A stretch of DNA of 64,000 bases. Origin: Flammeovirgaceae bacterium UBA6059 (GTDB lineage: Bacteria > Bacteroidota > Bacteroidia > Cytophagales > Cyclobacteriaceae). The notes beneath the pieces were generated by a model, which did no database searches, was not told the DNA's origin, and saw only the letters and a program-made list of their open reading frames with translations. The stretch is from the NCBI GenBank assembly GCA_002435755.1, contig DIYH01000022.1, positions 95,530 through 159,529 of the forward strand, in the 5' to 3' direction. Shown in pieces: positions 36,071 to 46,231 of the stretch (positions are counted from its first letter, which is position 1; the number at the start of each line of letters is the position of its first letter). The position numbers and the translations under genes were made by a program.

Positions 36071-38724
36071 AATCACCCCCAAGGTGGATTGTACGATGGC
36101 TCGAAAAAAGGTTAGACCATCGTTTATTCGATGAGATTTATGGAGATCTACTTGAGGACTTTCATCGCAATTCAACAAAATCTCACTTAAAAGCCAACTG
36201 GCTTTTCGTTCTTTCGGCTTCTGGGTATGTACGCTATCAGGGCCTTCACAAAATTTCTTCCACTCCTAATTCAAATGCAATGAGTCTTTGGCAAAATACA
36301 TTCGTCTCCTCAATTAGAAATCTTAAGCGTAACAAACTCCACACGGGTATATCGTTACTAGGCCTTATTATTGGCTTTGCCGCAGCTACCGCTATCTTTC
36401 AATACACCCTATTTGAAAGGTCATACGATTCATTTCATCGCAATGCAGATAGAAAATATCGCCTTACCCACACCTTCGAAAATGCTACATCAATAACTGA
36501 AAACGCTACTACTTACCTGGCGGTTAAAGAAGCAATCGCAGAGGTACCGGAAATCAGAACATCTACTCATTTCCTGAATATCGATGCATCCATACGTGTC
36601 GATGACAACATATTTACGAACCAGGATATGATTGCAACGAATTCAGATTTTTTTGACGTGTTTGATTTCAACATACTCTCGGGACAGATTGACGACCTCA
36701 ACAAACCCAACTTCGTTGCGATCTCAGAAACAACCGCGACGACTTTTTTCGGTAGTAGTCAAGACATCATTGGAAAGCAAGTTGAAATTCAAAACCTGTT
36801 TGGGCTATCACTCAATGTATCTATAGGAGCGATTTATCAAGACATACCTGAAAACTCGCATCTCAGGGCTGATTTTATCTTCCCTCTCAGTCAACTACTG
36901 ACAATTGCAAGAAATGGTAATTTCTTTGGTAATATACAATATAGTGACCTGGTCTGGCGGTGGTTTGGATATCCTACCTATATAGAGATCGGAGAAGGCG
37001 ATAGCAAAGACCTGGTAGAACAAAAAATCAATTCGATCATTTCACGGTTTCGAGAGCCATACAATGCGGCGCTTAATCAGAAACATAGTGTTTGGCTTCA
37101 ACCTATTAAAGCAATTCATATTACGCCAGGCGTTCAATCTGAACTCAAACCTAACAACGACGTTGCTATACTTCAGCTGTTTGCGGCGATTGGTTTTTTT
37201 ATTCTGTTATTGGCATGGACCAACCACATCAATATTTCTACAGCTCGAGCAATGACAAGAGCAAAAGAAGTCGGTGTCAGAAAGGTACTTGGTTCTGATA
37301 AGCGTCAGCTCCAACTTCAATTTTTGATGGAGTCCCTCTTACTCAATACAGGAGGCTTTGCTCTAGCCATTGGGCTGTTATTTATTCTAGGGCCTTATAT
37401 TGAAGGAGTTGTAGCTATCCCATTCTTTGGGAATTTGTACCAGAACTATGGTCTGATGACGTCTCTCTTCGCTATGGTAGTAGTGGGGTCAATACTTTCA
37501 GGTTTGTATCCAGCTATCAGCCTGTCCAACTTCAGCCTCCAAGATACACTGAGAGGTAAGCTAAAGCACTCCAGGCGTGGGACTACATTAAGAAGAATCT
37601 TAGTAATTGTTCAGTTCTCCTGCACCATTTTTTTGGTATCTGCTTTATTCACGGTTCAGCATCAAATGTCATTTATGCTCAGTGCTGACCTGGGGGCCAA
37701 TATTGACCGCACACTGTTGATCACTGGTCACTCCAGTGCAGCTAGTAGTTCCACTTACAGGTCTCGTATGAGTGCTTTTCAAAATGAACTGAAACTCCTT
37801 CCAGGGATAGAAGAGCTCAGCATATCAAGCATCGTACCCGGAATTCGTAATGGTTTTAGAGTTTCAACAGAAGCGCGGAATGGAGAAGAGGCCGGTCTCT
37901 TTGTACATCGCTCATCCATCGACGAGGAGTATTTTGATTTTTACGATATTGAGTTAATTGCCGGTAGGTCCTTTCACTCAGGCCAGGATATTGATGGCAC
38001 CACCTTGATCGTGAATAAAAAGACTACCGAGGAGCTCGGGTTTGAGTCCCCCGAGCTGGCACTTCAACAACCTGTCATATTTGCAGGCATAGAGCATAAG
38101 ATCATAGGAGTAGTAGAGGATTTTTATCAACTGGGTGTACAGCAAGCTGTTGAGCCTATTAGTTTCACATTAGACACAGCTTATGCCGGCAACTATATCT
38201 CTCTACGTACGAGTGCTTCAAACACCTCTGCGATAGAGCAACAGGTACAATCTCTCTTCGAGCATTTCTTCCCTGACTCACCTTTTACGGGTCGTGTCAT
38301 GGAAAACGTTTTTATGGACCAATACAATGGTGAAGAACAGTTCCGAGACCTGTTTTCGATGTTCTCGATAGTAGCACTCGCTATTGCCATACTCGGCCTG
38401 GTAGGTCTTTCTTCCTATATCGTCAGTCAGCGTATGAAGGAGGTGAGTGTCAGGAAGGTCTTAGGCGCCCATGACCTCCAGCTGTTTGTTTTGTTGAACA
38501 GAGAGTATCTGGTGTTAAGTGCCATCTCCTTTGTGATCGCCATACCGGCTGCTACCATACTGTCATCTCAATGGCTGGACAACTATGCGAATCATATCAC
38601 ACTGGGCCCATTACACTTTGTTGTCCCTCTTATCATTGTAATAACCTCCGTTTTTCTGACCACCCTTGGGTACACCATCAAGCTGATACGAGTTAATCCT
38701 GCTACGGTGTTGAAGCAGGAATAG
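36067..38724 (+). CDS. FtsX/MacB-type ABC transporter permease with N-terminal prefix domain
   Basis: Inner-membrane permease of 885 residues. Residues 1-75 form the soluble prefix domain usual in PadR-linked permeases (PPRWIVRWLEKRL, LFDEIYGDLLEDFHRN). Two FtsX modules follow: a helix near 100-122 with a large periplasmic MacB-like domain, three helices near 370-480 (with ARAMTRAKEVGVRKVLGSDK), then the same again (a helix near 515-535, VSVRKVLGAHDLQLF, final helices). Substrate unknown; no ATPase gene is adjacent. I chose the ATG at 36067 because it overlaps the padR stop (ATGA); the frame upstream to 36025 lies inside padR. Confidence 0.87.
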   Translation: MKSPPRWIVRWLEKRLDHRLFDEIYGDLLEDFHRNSTKSHLKANWLFVLSASGYVRYQGLHKISSTPNSNAMSLWQNTFVSSIRNLKRNKLHTGISLLGLIIGFAAATAIFQYTLFERSYDSFHRNADRKYRLTHTFENATSITENATTYLAVKEAIAEVPEIRTSTHFLNIDASIRVDDNIFTNQDMIATNSDFFDVFDFNILSGQIDDLNKPNFVAISETTATTFFGSSQDIIGKQVEIQNLFGLSLNVSIGAIYQDIPENSHLRADFIFPLSQLLTIARNGNFFGNIQYSDLVWRWFGYPTYIEIGEGDSKDLVEQKINSIISRFREPYNAALNQKHSVWLQPIKAIHITPGVQSELKPNNDVAILQLFAAIGFFILLLAWTNHINISTARAMTRAKEVGVRKVLGSDKRQLQLQFLMESLLLNTGGFALAIGLLFILGPYIEGVVAIPFFGNLYQNYGLMTSLFAMVVVGSILSGLYPAISLSNFSLQDTLRGKLKHSRRGTTLRRILVIVQFSCTIFLVSALFTVQHQMSFMLSADLGANIDRTLLITGHSSAASSSTYRSRMSAFQNELKLLPGIEELSISSIVPGIRNGFRVSTEARNGEEAGLFVHRSSIDEEYFDFYDIELIAGRSFHSGQDIDGTTLIVNKKTTEELGFESPELALQQPVIFAGIEHKIIGVVEDFYQLGVQQAVEPISFTLDTAYAGNYISLRTSASNTSAIEQQVQSLFEHFFPDSPFTGRVMENVFMDQYNGEEQFRDLFSMFSIVALAIAILGLVGLSSYIVSQRMKEVSVRKVLGAHDLQLFVLLNREYLVLSAISFVIAIPAATILSSQWLDNYANHITLGPLHFVVPLIIVITSVFLTTLGYTIKLIRVNPATVLKQE

Positions 38725-39047
38725 ACATGAGTAATTGACTAAATCTAAAGTCAGAGTGTTGATCATGAAGGTTTGCATCTACAGAAAAGCGGGCATCACA
38801 CAAATCAGGTATAATAATGGCAGGGCAATGCAGGTGGTCTCACCTCAGAGGAAATGACAACAATCGTCACTGAGTCGTAGATAAAATGCGAAGTATCTCA
38901 GAAGGAGAAACAAATGGCAGTCCAAGAGGCGGAAATCGAGAATTAACCGGTTGAGCTGAGATTCAATTCCCGTGTTAATCAGTATGTTGATCATGGTTCT
39001 CCTATGAGAATGGACGATCAGCCCTGAAAAGTCTATAAATTTATTAG
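38725..39047. other. 323-bp intergenic region
   Basis: No gene seen. An 11-base direct repeat TGTTGATCATG occurs at 38757-38767 and 38985-38995, and TTCTC/GAGAA form a small inverted repeat just after the second copy. A weak -7 box TAAATTTA stands a few bases before the next ATG. Confidence 0.4.
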
Positions 39048-40835
39048 ATGAAAGCCTGGATCATTCTCTTGCTGTTCCCCATGCTCGCAGTTGCCCAAGG
39101 GAACAAATCCAAAGTAGATTCTATCAACACCCATTTCTACGAAATCTACAGTGCAGATTTCAATCAATCAAAGACTTTGGTTTTGGAGGCTATTAAGATT
39201 GCCAAAGAAAATGGTTGGAAAAATGAAGAAGCTTTGGCCCAAAAGAACCTCGGGATCATATTGTATCTAAGAGGAGAATATGAACCTGCTCTAGCAGCAT
39301 ACCTGCAATCTTATAAACTTTTCGACTCGCTCAACAATTATCAGGGGCTTGGCCAACTGGCCAACGAAATGGCTAACTACTATCGTAAACTCTATGGCCC
39401 ACAAGTCGGTATGTCCTACTTGGATAGTGCTGCTAAATGGAGTGCTATGAGTGGTGATGTTCGAACCCTCGGAACATCCTACGGTATGCGCGGAACATTT
39501 TACAAACTACAAGAGCAATATGACTCTGCTAAACTCTACTATCTTAAGTGCTACGATATCAGAAAAGAGCAAAAGGACAGTGTAGGTTTGGGCTATGTAT
39601 ACCTTGATTTGGCAAATATTGAATACGAAGAAGGAAACTCAGAAGCAGCATTGCAATTTTTTGATAAATCAATGCAAATACGTGAAGCCATAAGCGACAA
39701 TCAAGGCATTCTTGAGACTATATATGCATTAGGCGAATACTACTTCAGCAGCGGAAACTATATCGTGGCTCTTGAAACATTCGTTAAGTGTGCTGAAAAA
39801 GCACATAACTTTCACTATCCAGACTTAGAGCTTCTAGCCATTCAATACATAGCAAAGTGTCACTTCGAACTCAACGATTTTCAACAGGCTTATATGGTTC
39901 AAGCAGAGGCTCAATTTTTAAAGGATTCTCTGTTCAATATTGATCGTTCAAGAGTTATTTCAGAAGTGAGAACCCAATACGAAACGGAGAAAAAAGAACA
40001 GCAAATTGAGTTGCAAGAAGCTCGAATTGCTGAACAGGCCGCACAACTAAGACTTAATTTGATCTTTATTGTTGGGCTTGTGGCTGTCGTAGTTCTTGTC
40101 ATCGCGACAGCACTTCTCAATAGAAGCCGCATTAAGAAGCAACAGGAGTTGCTACTGAAAGCAACCGAATTGAAGCTGAAAGAAACCCAGATTGAGTCTG
40201 CATTATCCTCGCAAGAACAAGAAAGGAAACGTTTTGCGAGGGACCTTCACGACGGCTTTGGACAATTCATATCAGTACTCAACCTTAACCTGAAATCACT
40301 CGAAAAAGGAACTGCCAACAAAGAAGAGGTCTTCGAAAACAGCGCCGTAGTACTCGAACACATGTATAGGGAGCTTAAAACCATCTGTTTCAATCTGATG
40401 CCGGAAACATTGATCAAACAAGGAGTCGTAAATGGCATTAAGGAATTTGCCGATAGGATTAACACCACAGGAGAAGTAGTTGTCAGAGTGGATGCTTTTG
40501 GTATTGATGAAAGGCTGAAAGATCTACAAGAGATATCAATCTATAGGATCACACAGGAGTGGGTGAACAATATTGTGAAGTACTCAAGCGCCACTAGAAT
40601 TGACATCCAATTGACACGTGATGAATCTGAGATCACACTAATGATCGAAGACGATGGCATTGGCTTTGACAAGTCACTCTTAATAAACGGTAAAGGAAAC
40701 GGCTGGAAAAACCTTAATTCAAGAACCAACTTGATCAATGGTGAATTAGAGATTGACACAACTGAGGGAATCAAAGGGAATGCCCTGATATTGAATATTC
40801 CGGTTTCGGTCGAGCAAGAGTTAACAACTATCTGA
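39048..40835 (+). CDS. TPR sensor histidine kinase (HisKA_3), first of three tandem paralogues
   Basis: Membrane sensor kinase of 595 residues. Signal peptide 1-17 (ending AVAQ), TPR repeats about 55-290 in the periplasm, coiled coil (300-335), membrane helix 337-357, second coiled coil, then a HisKA_3 dimerisation domain with QERKRFARDLHDGFGQFISV (His401). The HATPase domain has the N-box TQEWVNNIVKYS and the G1 box EDDGIGFD. It is the NarX/DesK branch, whose partners are NarL-type regulators, and one is encoded 4 kb downstream. HK2 starts directly after its stop. Confidence 0.9.
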   Translation: MKAWIILLLFPMLAVAQGNKSKVDSINTHFYEIYSADFNQSKTLVLEAIKIAKENGWKNEEALAQKNLGIILYLRGEYEPALAAYLQSYKLFDSLNNYQGLGQLANEMANYYRKLYGPQVGMSYLDSAAKWSAMSGDVRTLGTSYGMRGTFYKLQEQYDSAKLYYLKCYDIRKEQKDSVGLGYVYLDLANIEYEEGNSEAALQFFDKSMQIREAISDNQGILETIYALGEYYFSSGNYIVALETFVKCAEKAHNFHYPDLELLAIQYIAKCHFELNDFQQAYMVQAEAQFLKDSLFNIDRSRVISEVRTQYETEKKEQQIELQEARIAEQAAQLRLNLIFIVGLVAVVVLVIATALLNRSRIKKQQELLLKATELKLKETQIESALSSQEQERKRFARDLHDGFGQFISVLNLNLKSLEKGTANKEEVFENSAVVLEHMYRELKTICFNLMPETLIKQGVVNGIKEFADRINTTGEVVVRVDAFGIDERLKDLQEISIYRITQEWVNNIVKYSSATRIDIQLTRDESEITLMIEDDGIGFDKSLLINGKGNGWKNLNSRTNLINGELEIDTTEGIKGNALILNIPVSVEQELTTI

Positions 40836-42731
40836 ATGAACTCAACGATGATGAAATACATATTTACAGTTTTACTGTGCCTTGTATTGTTTAACATTAG
40901 CGCACAGATAGATTTTGATAGCTTACGCAGGGTTAAAACCTTGGCTTTCAGTTACCCTGATTCAGCAGAGCTCATCGCAATGAGCATCTTAGCTTCTGAG
41001 CCGGTAGATAGTATTGAGGCAAATACTTTAAGTCTACTAAGTGTCATTCATCGCCTAAAAGGAGAATTCAAAAATGGGGTCATATATGCAGATAGCGCAC
41101 TGGCATATGATTTTGAGTTAGTTAATGCATCCGCATACCTGAATAAGGCAGTCTGTCTGAGGTATCTGGGTGATTACGAAGAAGCCACTGCATTAGCGCT
41201 TCAGTCGCTAGAAATATATGAGCGCATAGGTGAGCCTGACCAGGTTGCTACTGCATATAATAACCTGGGCGTGATCTCAATGTACCTGGAAGACTATCCT
41301 TCTGCCTTGGAGTATTATCAGAAATCTTATGAAATGCACATCTCATATGACAATCTAAAGGGCCAATCAGAAGCTCTCAACAACATTGCGATAGTGTATG
41401 CTAACCAAGGTGATCTTGAGTCATCGGAAGTTAATTTCAAAAAATCTCTTGTCATAGAGGAGCGGCTCGGAAACCGAAGAGGTGAGTCAGAATCTCTATT
41501 CAATATTGGCTCTGTCAAACAGTTCCGTGAAGATTATGACAGTGCGCTATGGTACATCGAACAATCATTAGCAATTGATAGATCTATTGGAGATAATCAA
41601 GCCATTGGAGCGGTAATGATCACTCTCGGTGAGATTGCTTTGGAAGGCGGACTATTCAAAAGAGCACAAGTCTATCTTGACAGTGGCATTTACTACAGCA
41701 AGCTGGCAGAGTCAGTTCACGACATTGAAAATGCTTATTTCAATCTTTACAGACTGTACGAGTTGAAAGCTGATTATCAGAAAGCCTTAGACTATCATAT
41801 CAACTATATGTCTTACAGGGACACTATTTTCAATAATGAAAGAATAGCGGCAGTCAACGAACTACAGACTAAATATGAAACAGAGAAAAAGGAACAGCAA
41901 ATTACTCTTCAAGGAGCACAAATAGCGGAACAGGCTGCACAATTGCACATTAATCTTATACTTATTGTTAGCCTCATTGTAGTGATCATACTGGTTGTGA
42001 TCGTTGCTTTACTCAACAGGAGCAGAACGAAAAAACAACAAGAGCTACTCTTGCAGTCAGCCGAACTACAACTTAAAGAAGCTCAAATAGAGTCGGCCCT
42101 GGCTTCTCAGGAACAAGAACGCAAACGATTTGCTCGTGATTTACATGATGGATTCGGTCAGTTTATCTCGGTCCTTAATCTCAATCTAAAGTCTCTTGAA
42201 AAAGGAGCATCGAATAGTCAGGAAGTCTTTGAAAATAGTGCAGAGGTTCTCGATCAAATGTACCGCGAACTGAAAACCATTTGCTTCAACCTTATGCCTG
42301 AGACTTTGATCAAGCAAGGCATAGTAAATGGCATCAGGGAATTTGCTGATCGAGTCAATACCACTGGAAAAGTCATCATCGAGGTAGATACTTTCGGCCT
42401 GGAACAAAGGTTAAAAGATATTCAAGAGATCTCATTGTATCGAATCACCCAAGAGTGGGTCAATAATATTCTTAAGTACTCAGATGCTTCTAAAATCAAC
42501 ATCCAACTGACTAAAGATGAATCCGAGATTACATTGATGATTGAAGATGATGGGACCGGATTTGATAAGTCCCTCTTACTTCATGGAAAAGGGAATGGCT
42601 GGAAAAATCTTAATTCACGTGCCAACCTCATCAAAGCAGAACTTGAGTTGGACACTGCTGTAGGCTTAAAAGGGAATGCTTTAATTCTCAATGTACCCAT
42701 ACTTCAACAGACTTCTGACATATTGACCTGA
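40836..42731 (+). CDS. TPR sensor histidine kinase (HisKA_3), second of three tandem paralogues
   Basis: Membrane sensor kinase of 631 residues with the same plan as the gene before it: signal peptide (ending ISAQ near 24), periplasmic TPRs, membrane helix, HisKA_3 and HATPase domains. The H-box is QERKRFARDLHDGFGQFISV, identical to the first paralogue, with His near 437. The N-box is TQEWVNNILKYS and the G1 box EDDGTGFDKS. It has more TPR units than the first copy. The ATG at 40836 follows the previous stop with no gap; the pair at codons 5-6 (MMKYIF) is an alternative start. A recent duplication is likely. Confidence 0.9.
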   Translation: MNSTMMKYIFTVLLCLVLFNISAQIDFDSLRRVKTLAFSYPDSAELIAMSILASEPVDSIEANTLSLLSVIHRLKGEFKNGVIYADSALAYDFELVNASAYLNKAVCLRYLGDYEEATALALQSLEIYERIGEPDQVATAYNNLGVISMYLEDYPSALEYYQKSYEMHISYDNLKGQSEALNNIAIVYANQGDLESSEVNFKKSLVIEERLGNRRGESESLFNIGSVKQFREDYDSALWYIEQSLAIDRSIGDNQAIGAVMITLGEIALEGGLFKRAQVYLDSGIYYSKLAESVHDIENAYFNLYRLYELKADYQKALDYHINYMSYRDTIFNNERIAAVNELQTKYETEKKEQQITLQGAQIAEQAAQLHINLILIVSLIVVIILVVIVALLNRSRTKKQQELLLQSAELQLKEAQIESALASQEQERKRFARDLHDGFGQFISVLNLNLKSLEKGASNSQEVFENSAEVLDQMYRELKTICFNLMPETLIKQGIVNGIREFADRVNTTGKVIIEVDTFGLEQRLKDIQEISLYRITQEWVNNILKYSDASKINIQLTKDESEITLMIEDDGTGFDKSLLLHGKGNGWKNLNSRANLIKAELELDTAVGLKGNALILNVPILQQTSDILT

Positions 42732-42794
42732 CCCGTCTACCCCAATTGGTGGACACGGACGAAATCCTTAGATTCTATCCTAAATCCTAATGTG

Positions 42795-44786
42795 ATGAAA
42801 AAGCTAGTCGTGCTGCTGTGCCTGTGTCTCGACACATTGATATCGTCGGGGCAGATTTCTGAAAAAGACTCTCTTCTAAACATTTTCGGCAGTCAGGAAG
42901 GTAAGCCCTTGGTGCAGTCATTAAATGACCTATCATGGTATTATCGGAATATCGACCTAGACTCGGCCATGATGTTTGCCCAACGAGCTATTGAGGAAAG
43001 TAACCTATTGGAAGACAACTTAGCTACTGCCGCCTCGCTCAATAGTCTCGCGACTGTATATGAAGCAAAAGGTCAACTCGATTCTGCATTGACTCTCCAC
43101 AACAGGGCTCTTAGCCTCAAATTGAGTTCCGCTGATTCTACCTCAATTGGGACTACATACAATAATCTGGGAATCGTCTATGATGAATTAGGGCAGCATG
43201 AAAAGTCGCTTCACCACTATCATGAGGCCATTGTTTACTTCAATACCGAAGATCATGATCCCTTTAAGCTGGCAATGGTCTACAGCAACATCGGCATAGT
43301 ACTTAAAAAACAGAAACAGTTTGATAAGGCCCTTGAGCACTATCAGCGAGCATTGGGCATCTACCGTGAGCAAAGTTCAGATTTTGGCATAGCAGTTACT
43401 ACCGGAAATGTAGGATCACTCTACATCCAGCTAGGTAAGTATCAAGAGTCGATAGTCTACTCTGAAGAATCAAAATCAGGATATGAGGATTTGGGATATG
43501 GAAGATATGTGCCCTATCCAATCCATAATATGGCTATCGCAATGGATAGCCTTCGGGACTATGTGGCTGCAGAAGCTCTCTATCAAGAAGCACTTAGGCT
43601 TCATTTTACACATGATAATAATTATGAGCTGGCAAGTACCTACACCAACCTTGCAAATAATCAAGCCCGTCAGGGTAAGCGTGATTTAAGTATAGCGACA
43701 GCAGAAAAAGCTATAGAATACTCGGACATAGCCAATAACCCAGAGTTTAAAGTCCGAGCGTTGAAAATTATGGCTGCAAGTCTTGCAGCGCTCGGAAATT
43801 ATTCAAGCGCGTACGATCAACTACTAACCTCCACAATTGGTCAGGACAGTCTTTTTGAAAAAGATAAAACCCGTGCAATCATCGAGCTTGAAACAAAATA
43901 TGAAACTGCTCAAAAGGAACAACAAATAAATATACAGGAAGCAACTATCAGAGAGCAGGACCTGATCATAGAGAGGAACAGGATCTTGCTGGCAGGGTCA
44001 GGACTTGTTATAGTACTGGTGATTGGAGTAGGTCTGTTATTTTGGAGAAATGAGAGGTTGAAGCGTGCCAAAATGCGGGAAGAACTAAAAGCTCAGCGCG
44101 AACGAGACCAAATGACAGCTGTCATCTCTTCTCAAGAAAATGAGCGTAAGCGATTTGCCGCAGATATACATGATGGATTTGGACAGCTAATCTCTATTCT
44201 CAAGATCAATCTTTCCAGTCTTGACAAAATGGGTGACGAAAATGTCACTCTTAAATCACGTCAAGAACTTTATGAAAACTCCGTGAAGATCATAGACGAC
44301 ATGTATGAAGAGCTTCGTAATGTCTGTTTCAACATCATGCCACAAACACTGGTCAAAAGAGGGCTTCCGGCGGCACTTAAAGAATTTGCCGATAGGCTAA
44401 ATATAGCAGGCAAGGTCAGAGCCGAAGTGTTGATCTATGGCCTGGAAGATCGCCTCGAGGACATTCAGGAGATCTCTATTTATCGGATTACGCAGGAGGT
44501 GGTCAATAACATATTGAAATACGCTGATGCCAGACAGATTACTATCCAGCTGACTCATGATGATGAAGAAATTACGCTAATGATTGAAGACGATGGTATG
44601 GGATTCAATCCCAAGATCATGCAAGAAGGTAAGGGCAATGGTTGGAAAAACCTTCAGACGCGATCCAACTTCATCAATGGGCATTTCGAGTACGACTCTT
44701 CCCCAGAGAGGCGCGGCACCACGTTTGTATTGAATCTGCCAGTAAGTAGTATTACCTATGAGCCAGATACCGTAATCCACGGATAG
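42795..44786 (+). CDS. TPR sensor histidine kinase (HisKA_3), third of three tandem paralogues
   Basis: Membrane sensor kinase of 663 residues. I start it at the ATG 42795 (MKKLVVLLCLCLDTLISSGQ, a signal peptide) rather than the GTG one codon earlier. TPR repeats fill about 60-370, a membrane helix lies near 398-416 (LLAGSGLVIVLVIGVGLLFW), then HisKA_3 with ENERKRFAADIHDGFGQLIS and HATPase with TQEVVNNILKYA and EDDGMGFNPK. It is more divergent than copies one and two. It lies 108 bp before the response regulator, the nearest possible partner. Confidence 0.9.
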   Translation: MKKLVVLLCLCLDTLISSGQISEKDSLLNIFGSQEGKPLVQSLNDLSWYYRNIDLDSAMMFAQRAIEESNLLEDNLATAASLNSLATVYEAKGQLDSALTLHNRALSLKLSSADSTSIGTTYNNLGIVYDELGQHEKSLHHYHEAIVYFNTEDHDPFKLAMVYSNIGIVLKKQKQFDKALEHYQRALGIYREQSSDFGIAVTTGNVGSLYIQLGKYQESIVYSEESKSGYEDLGYGRYVPYPIHNMAIAMDSLRDYVAAEALYQEALRLHFTHDNNYELASTYTNLANNQARQGKRDLSIATAEKAIEYSDIANNPEFKVRALKIMAASLAALGNYSSAYDQLLTSTIGQDSLFEKDKTRAIIELETKYETAQKEQQINIQEATIREQDLIIERNRILLAGSGLVIVLVIGVGLLFWRNERLKRAKMREELKAQRERDQMTAVISSQENERKRFAADIHDGFGQLISILKINLSSLDKMGDENVTLKSRQELYENSVKIIDDMYEELRNVCFNIMPQTLVKRGLPAALKEFADRLNIAGKVRAEVLIYGLEDRLEDIQEISIYRITQEVVNNILKYADARQITIQLTHDDEEITLMIEDDGMGFNPKIMQEGKGNGWKNLQTRSNFINGHFEYDSSPERRGTTFVLNLPVSSITYEPDTVIHG

Positions 44787-44893
44787 CGAATTACGTCATA
44801 TGGGGGATAAGCATCACGTTATTCATGATCTAAATTCCCCACATGAATGTTTCAGAGTTTATCAGAAATTTCGGAACTTCCTCGCAGAAGCAT

Positions 44894-45514
44894 ATGAAAA
44901 GCGTATTCCTCGTCGATGATCATGCCATCTTGCTCAATGGCTTAGTATCCATACTCAAAGAGAACGATGACTTTGAAGTGGTGGGCACAGCAGCTAACGT
45001 AGAGGAGACGTTGATCTTTCTCCGTAGTAGACAACCGGATGTATTGATCACTGACTACAACCTACCTGACGATGATGGTCTGACCCTTGTACGCAAGGCA
45101 AAACGTCTCTATCCGGACATGAAGATCATCGTTTTGAGCATGCACGATGAGAGCCATCTTGTCAAAGAAATATTGAAGGAAGGTATCAATGGGTATGTGC
45201 TCAAAAAAGACTCAGAGAGCGAACTAGTCCAGGCACTCTATGACGTGAAAAATGGCAAGACCTTCCTAAGCAACGAGATCAACAAGATGCTGATCCAAAG
45301 CCTACATGGGTCTGATGAGCAAAGGCTTCTCACAGAGCGGGAGCGGGAAATTCTTAAGCTGATAGCCAAGGAGTTTACTAATAAGGACATAGCAGAATCA
45401 CTATTCATCAGTGAGCGCACTGTCGAAACGCATCGAAAAAACATTTTTAGAAAGACCAAGACGAGCTCACTGGTAGGTCTTATCAAGTTCGCATACGCGA
45501 ATAACCTCATCTAA
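44894..45514 (+). CDS. NarL/LuxR-family response regulator
   Basis: Cytoplasmic regulator of 206 residues. Receiver domain: acidic pair in FLVDDHAIL, phosphoacceptor Asp54 in VLITDYNLPDDDG, Ser in IIVLSMHD, Lys in YVLKKDSESE. C-terminal LuxR HTH: LTEREREILKLIAKEFTNKD and ISERTVETHRKNIFRK. The start at 44894 (MKSVFLVDDH) gives a standard N-terminus; an in-frame ATG at 44843 would add 17 residues without family support. It is the only regulator behind three HisKA_3 kinases, so it may integrate all three. Confidence 0.92.
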   Translation: MKSVFLVDDHAILLNGLVSILKENDDFEVVGTAANVEETLIFLRSRQPDVLITDYNLPDDDGLTLVRKAKRLYPDMKIIVLSMHDESHLVKEILKEGINGYVLKKDSESELVQALYDVKNGKTFLSNEINKMLIQSLHGSDEQRLLTEREREILKLIAKEFTNKDIAESLFISERTVETHRKNIFRKTKTSSLVGLIKFAYANNLI

Positions 45515-45522
45515 TTCCTGGC

Positions 45523-46221
45523 ATGAAGCTAAGCATTATTATCCCTACCTATTTCGAGGAGGATAATATTGCGCATATACTGGATTGCTTGACTAGGCAT
45601 CCCGATAGAGATACCTATGAAATCATTGTGGTAGATGGAGGTAGCAAAGACAACACCCTCAGCGTAGTATTGAGGTACCCCCATGTGCGGCTCTTAAAAA
45701 GTGCGGTAGCCTCAAGATCTATTCAAATGAATCTGGGTGCCAGACACGCCAGCCATGAAATTCTATACTTCGTGCACGCCGATGTACAGCTACCGTTAAA
45801 CTTTGCAAAAGACATTTTCCACCAACTCAAGACACATCCAGCGGGTGTATATCGCTATCAATTTGACTCGTCTAGTTGGTTACTCAAGATCAACGCTTAT
45901 TTCACCCGGTTTCCGATGATGTGGTGCCGCGGAGGTGATCAGACATTGTATATCACACAGGCATTGTTCAACGAGATAGGAGGCTATGATGAGTACTACT
46001 GCGTACTTGAGGATTTTGATATTCTTGCCAGAATCACGTCAGTGGCCAACTTTGCGATTATGCCGGGGGAGGTGTTGGTCTCTGCTCGTAAGTACCGTTC
46101 AAACAATTACTTCAAAGTGCAATGGATCAATCTGCTGGCCTTCAGAAAGTACCGACGAGGCACCAACCCTGGCTCTATTCGCGAATTCTATAAGCAGGCA
46201 CTTCATCTGGAGCACTACTAG
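45523..46221 (+). CDS. Family 2 glycosyltransferase, TIGR04283 type
   Basis: GT-A fold glycosyltransferase of 232 residues. The opening LSIIIPTYFEEDNIAHIL and the acidic motif IIVVDGGSKDNT (nucleotide-sugar site) are canonical, followed by ASRSIQMNLGARHASHEIL and YFVHADVQLP, where HAD binds the metal. This pattern is the TIGR04283 family, named after arsenosugar biosynthesis gene clusters. No arsenic genes occur nearby, so the acceptor is unknown. It starts eight bases after the regulator stop. Confidence 0.85.
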   Translation: MKLSIIIPTYFEEDNIAHILDCLTRHPDRDTYEIIVVDGGSKDNTLSVVLRYPHVRLLKSAVASRSIQMNLGARHASHEILYFVHADVQLPLNFAKDIFHQLKTHPAGVYRYQFDSSSWLLKINAYFTRFPMMWCRGGDQTLYITQALFNEIGGYDEYYCVLEDFDILARITSVANFAIMPGEVLVSARKYRSNNYFKVQWINLLAFRKYRRGTNPGSIREFYKQALHLEHY

Positions 46222-46231
46222 CATAAACGAA

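Noticed and set aside
45986..46231. Longer N-terminus for the YCF48-like protein
   Set aside because: It lies inside the glycosyltransferase gene, and the signal peptide starts at 46232.
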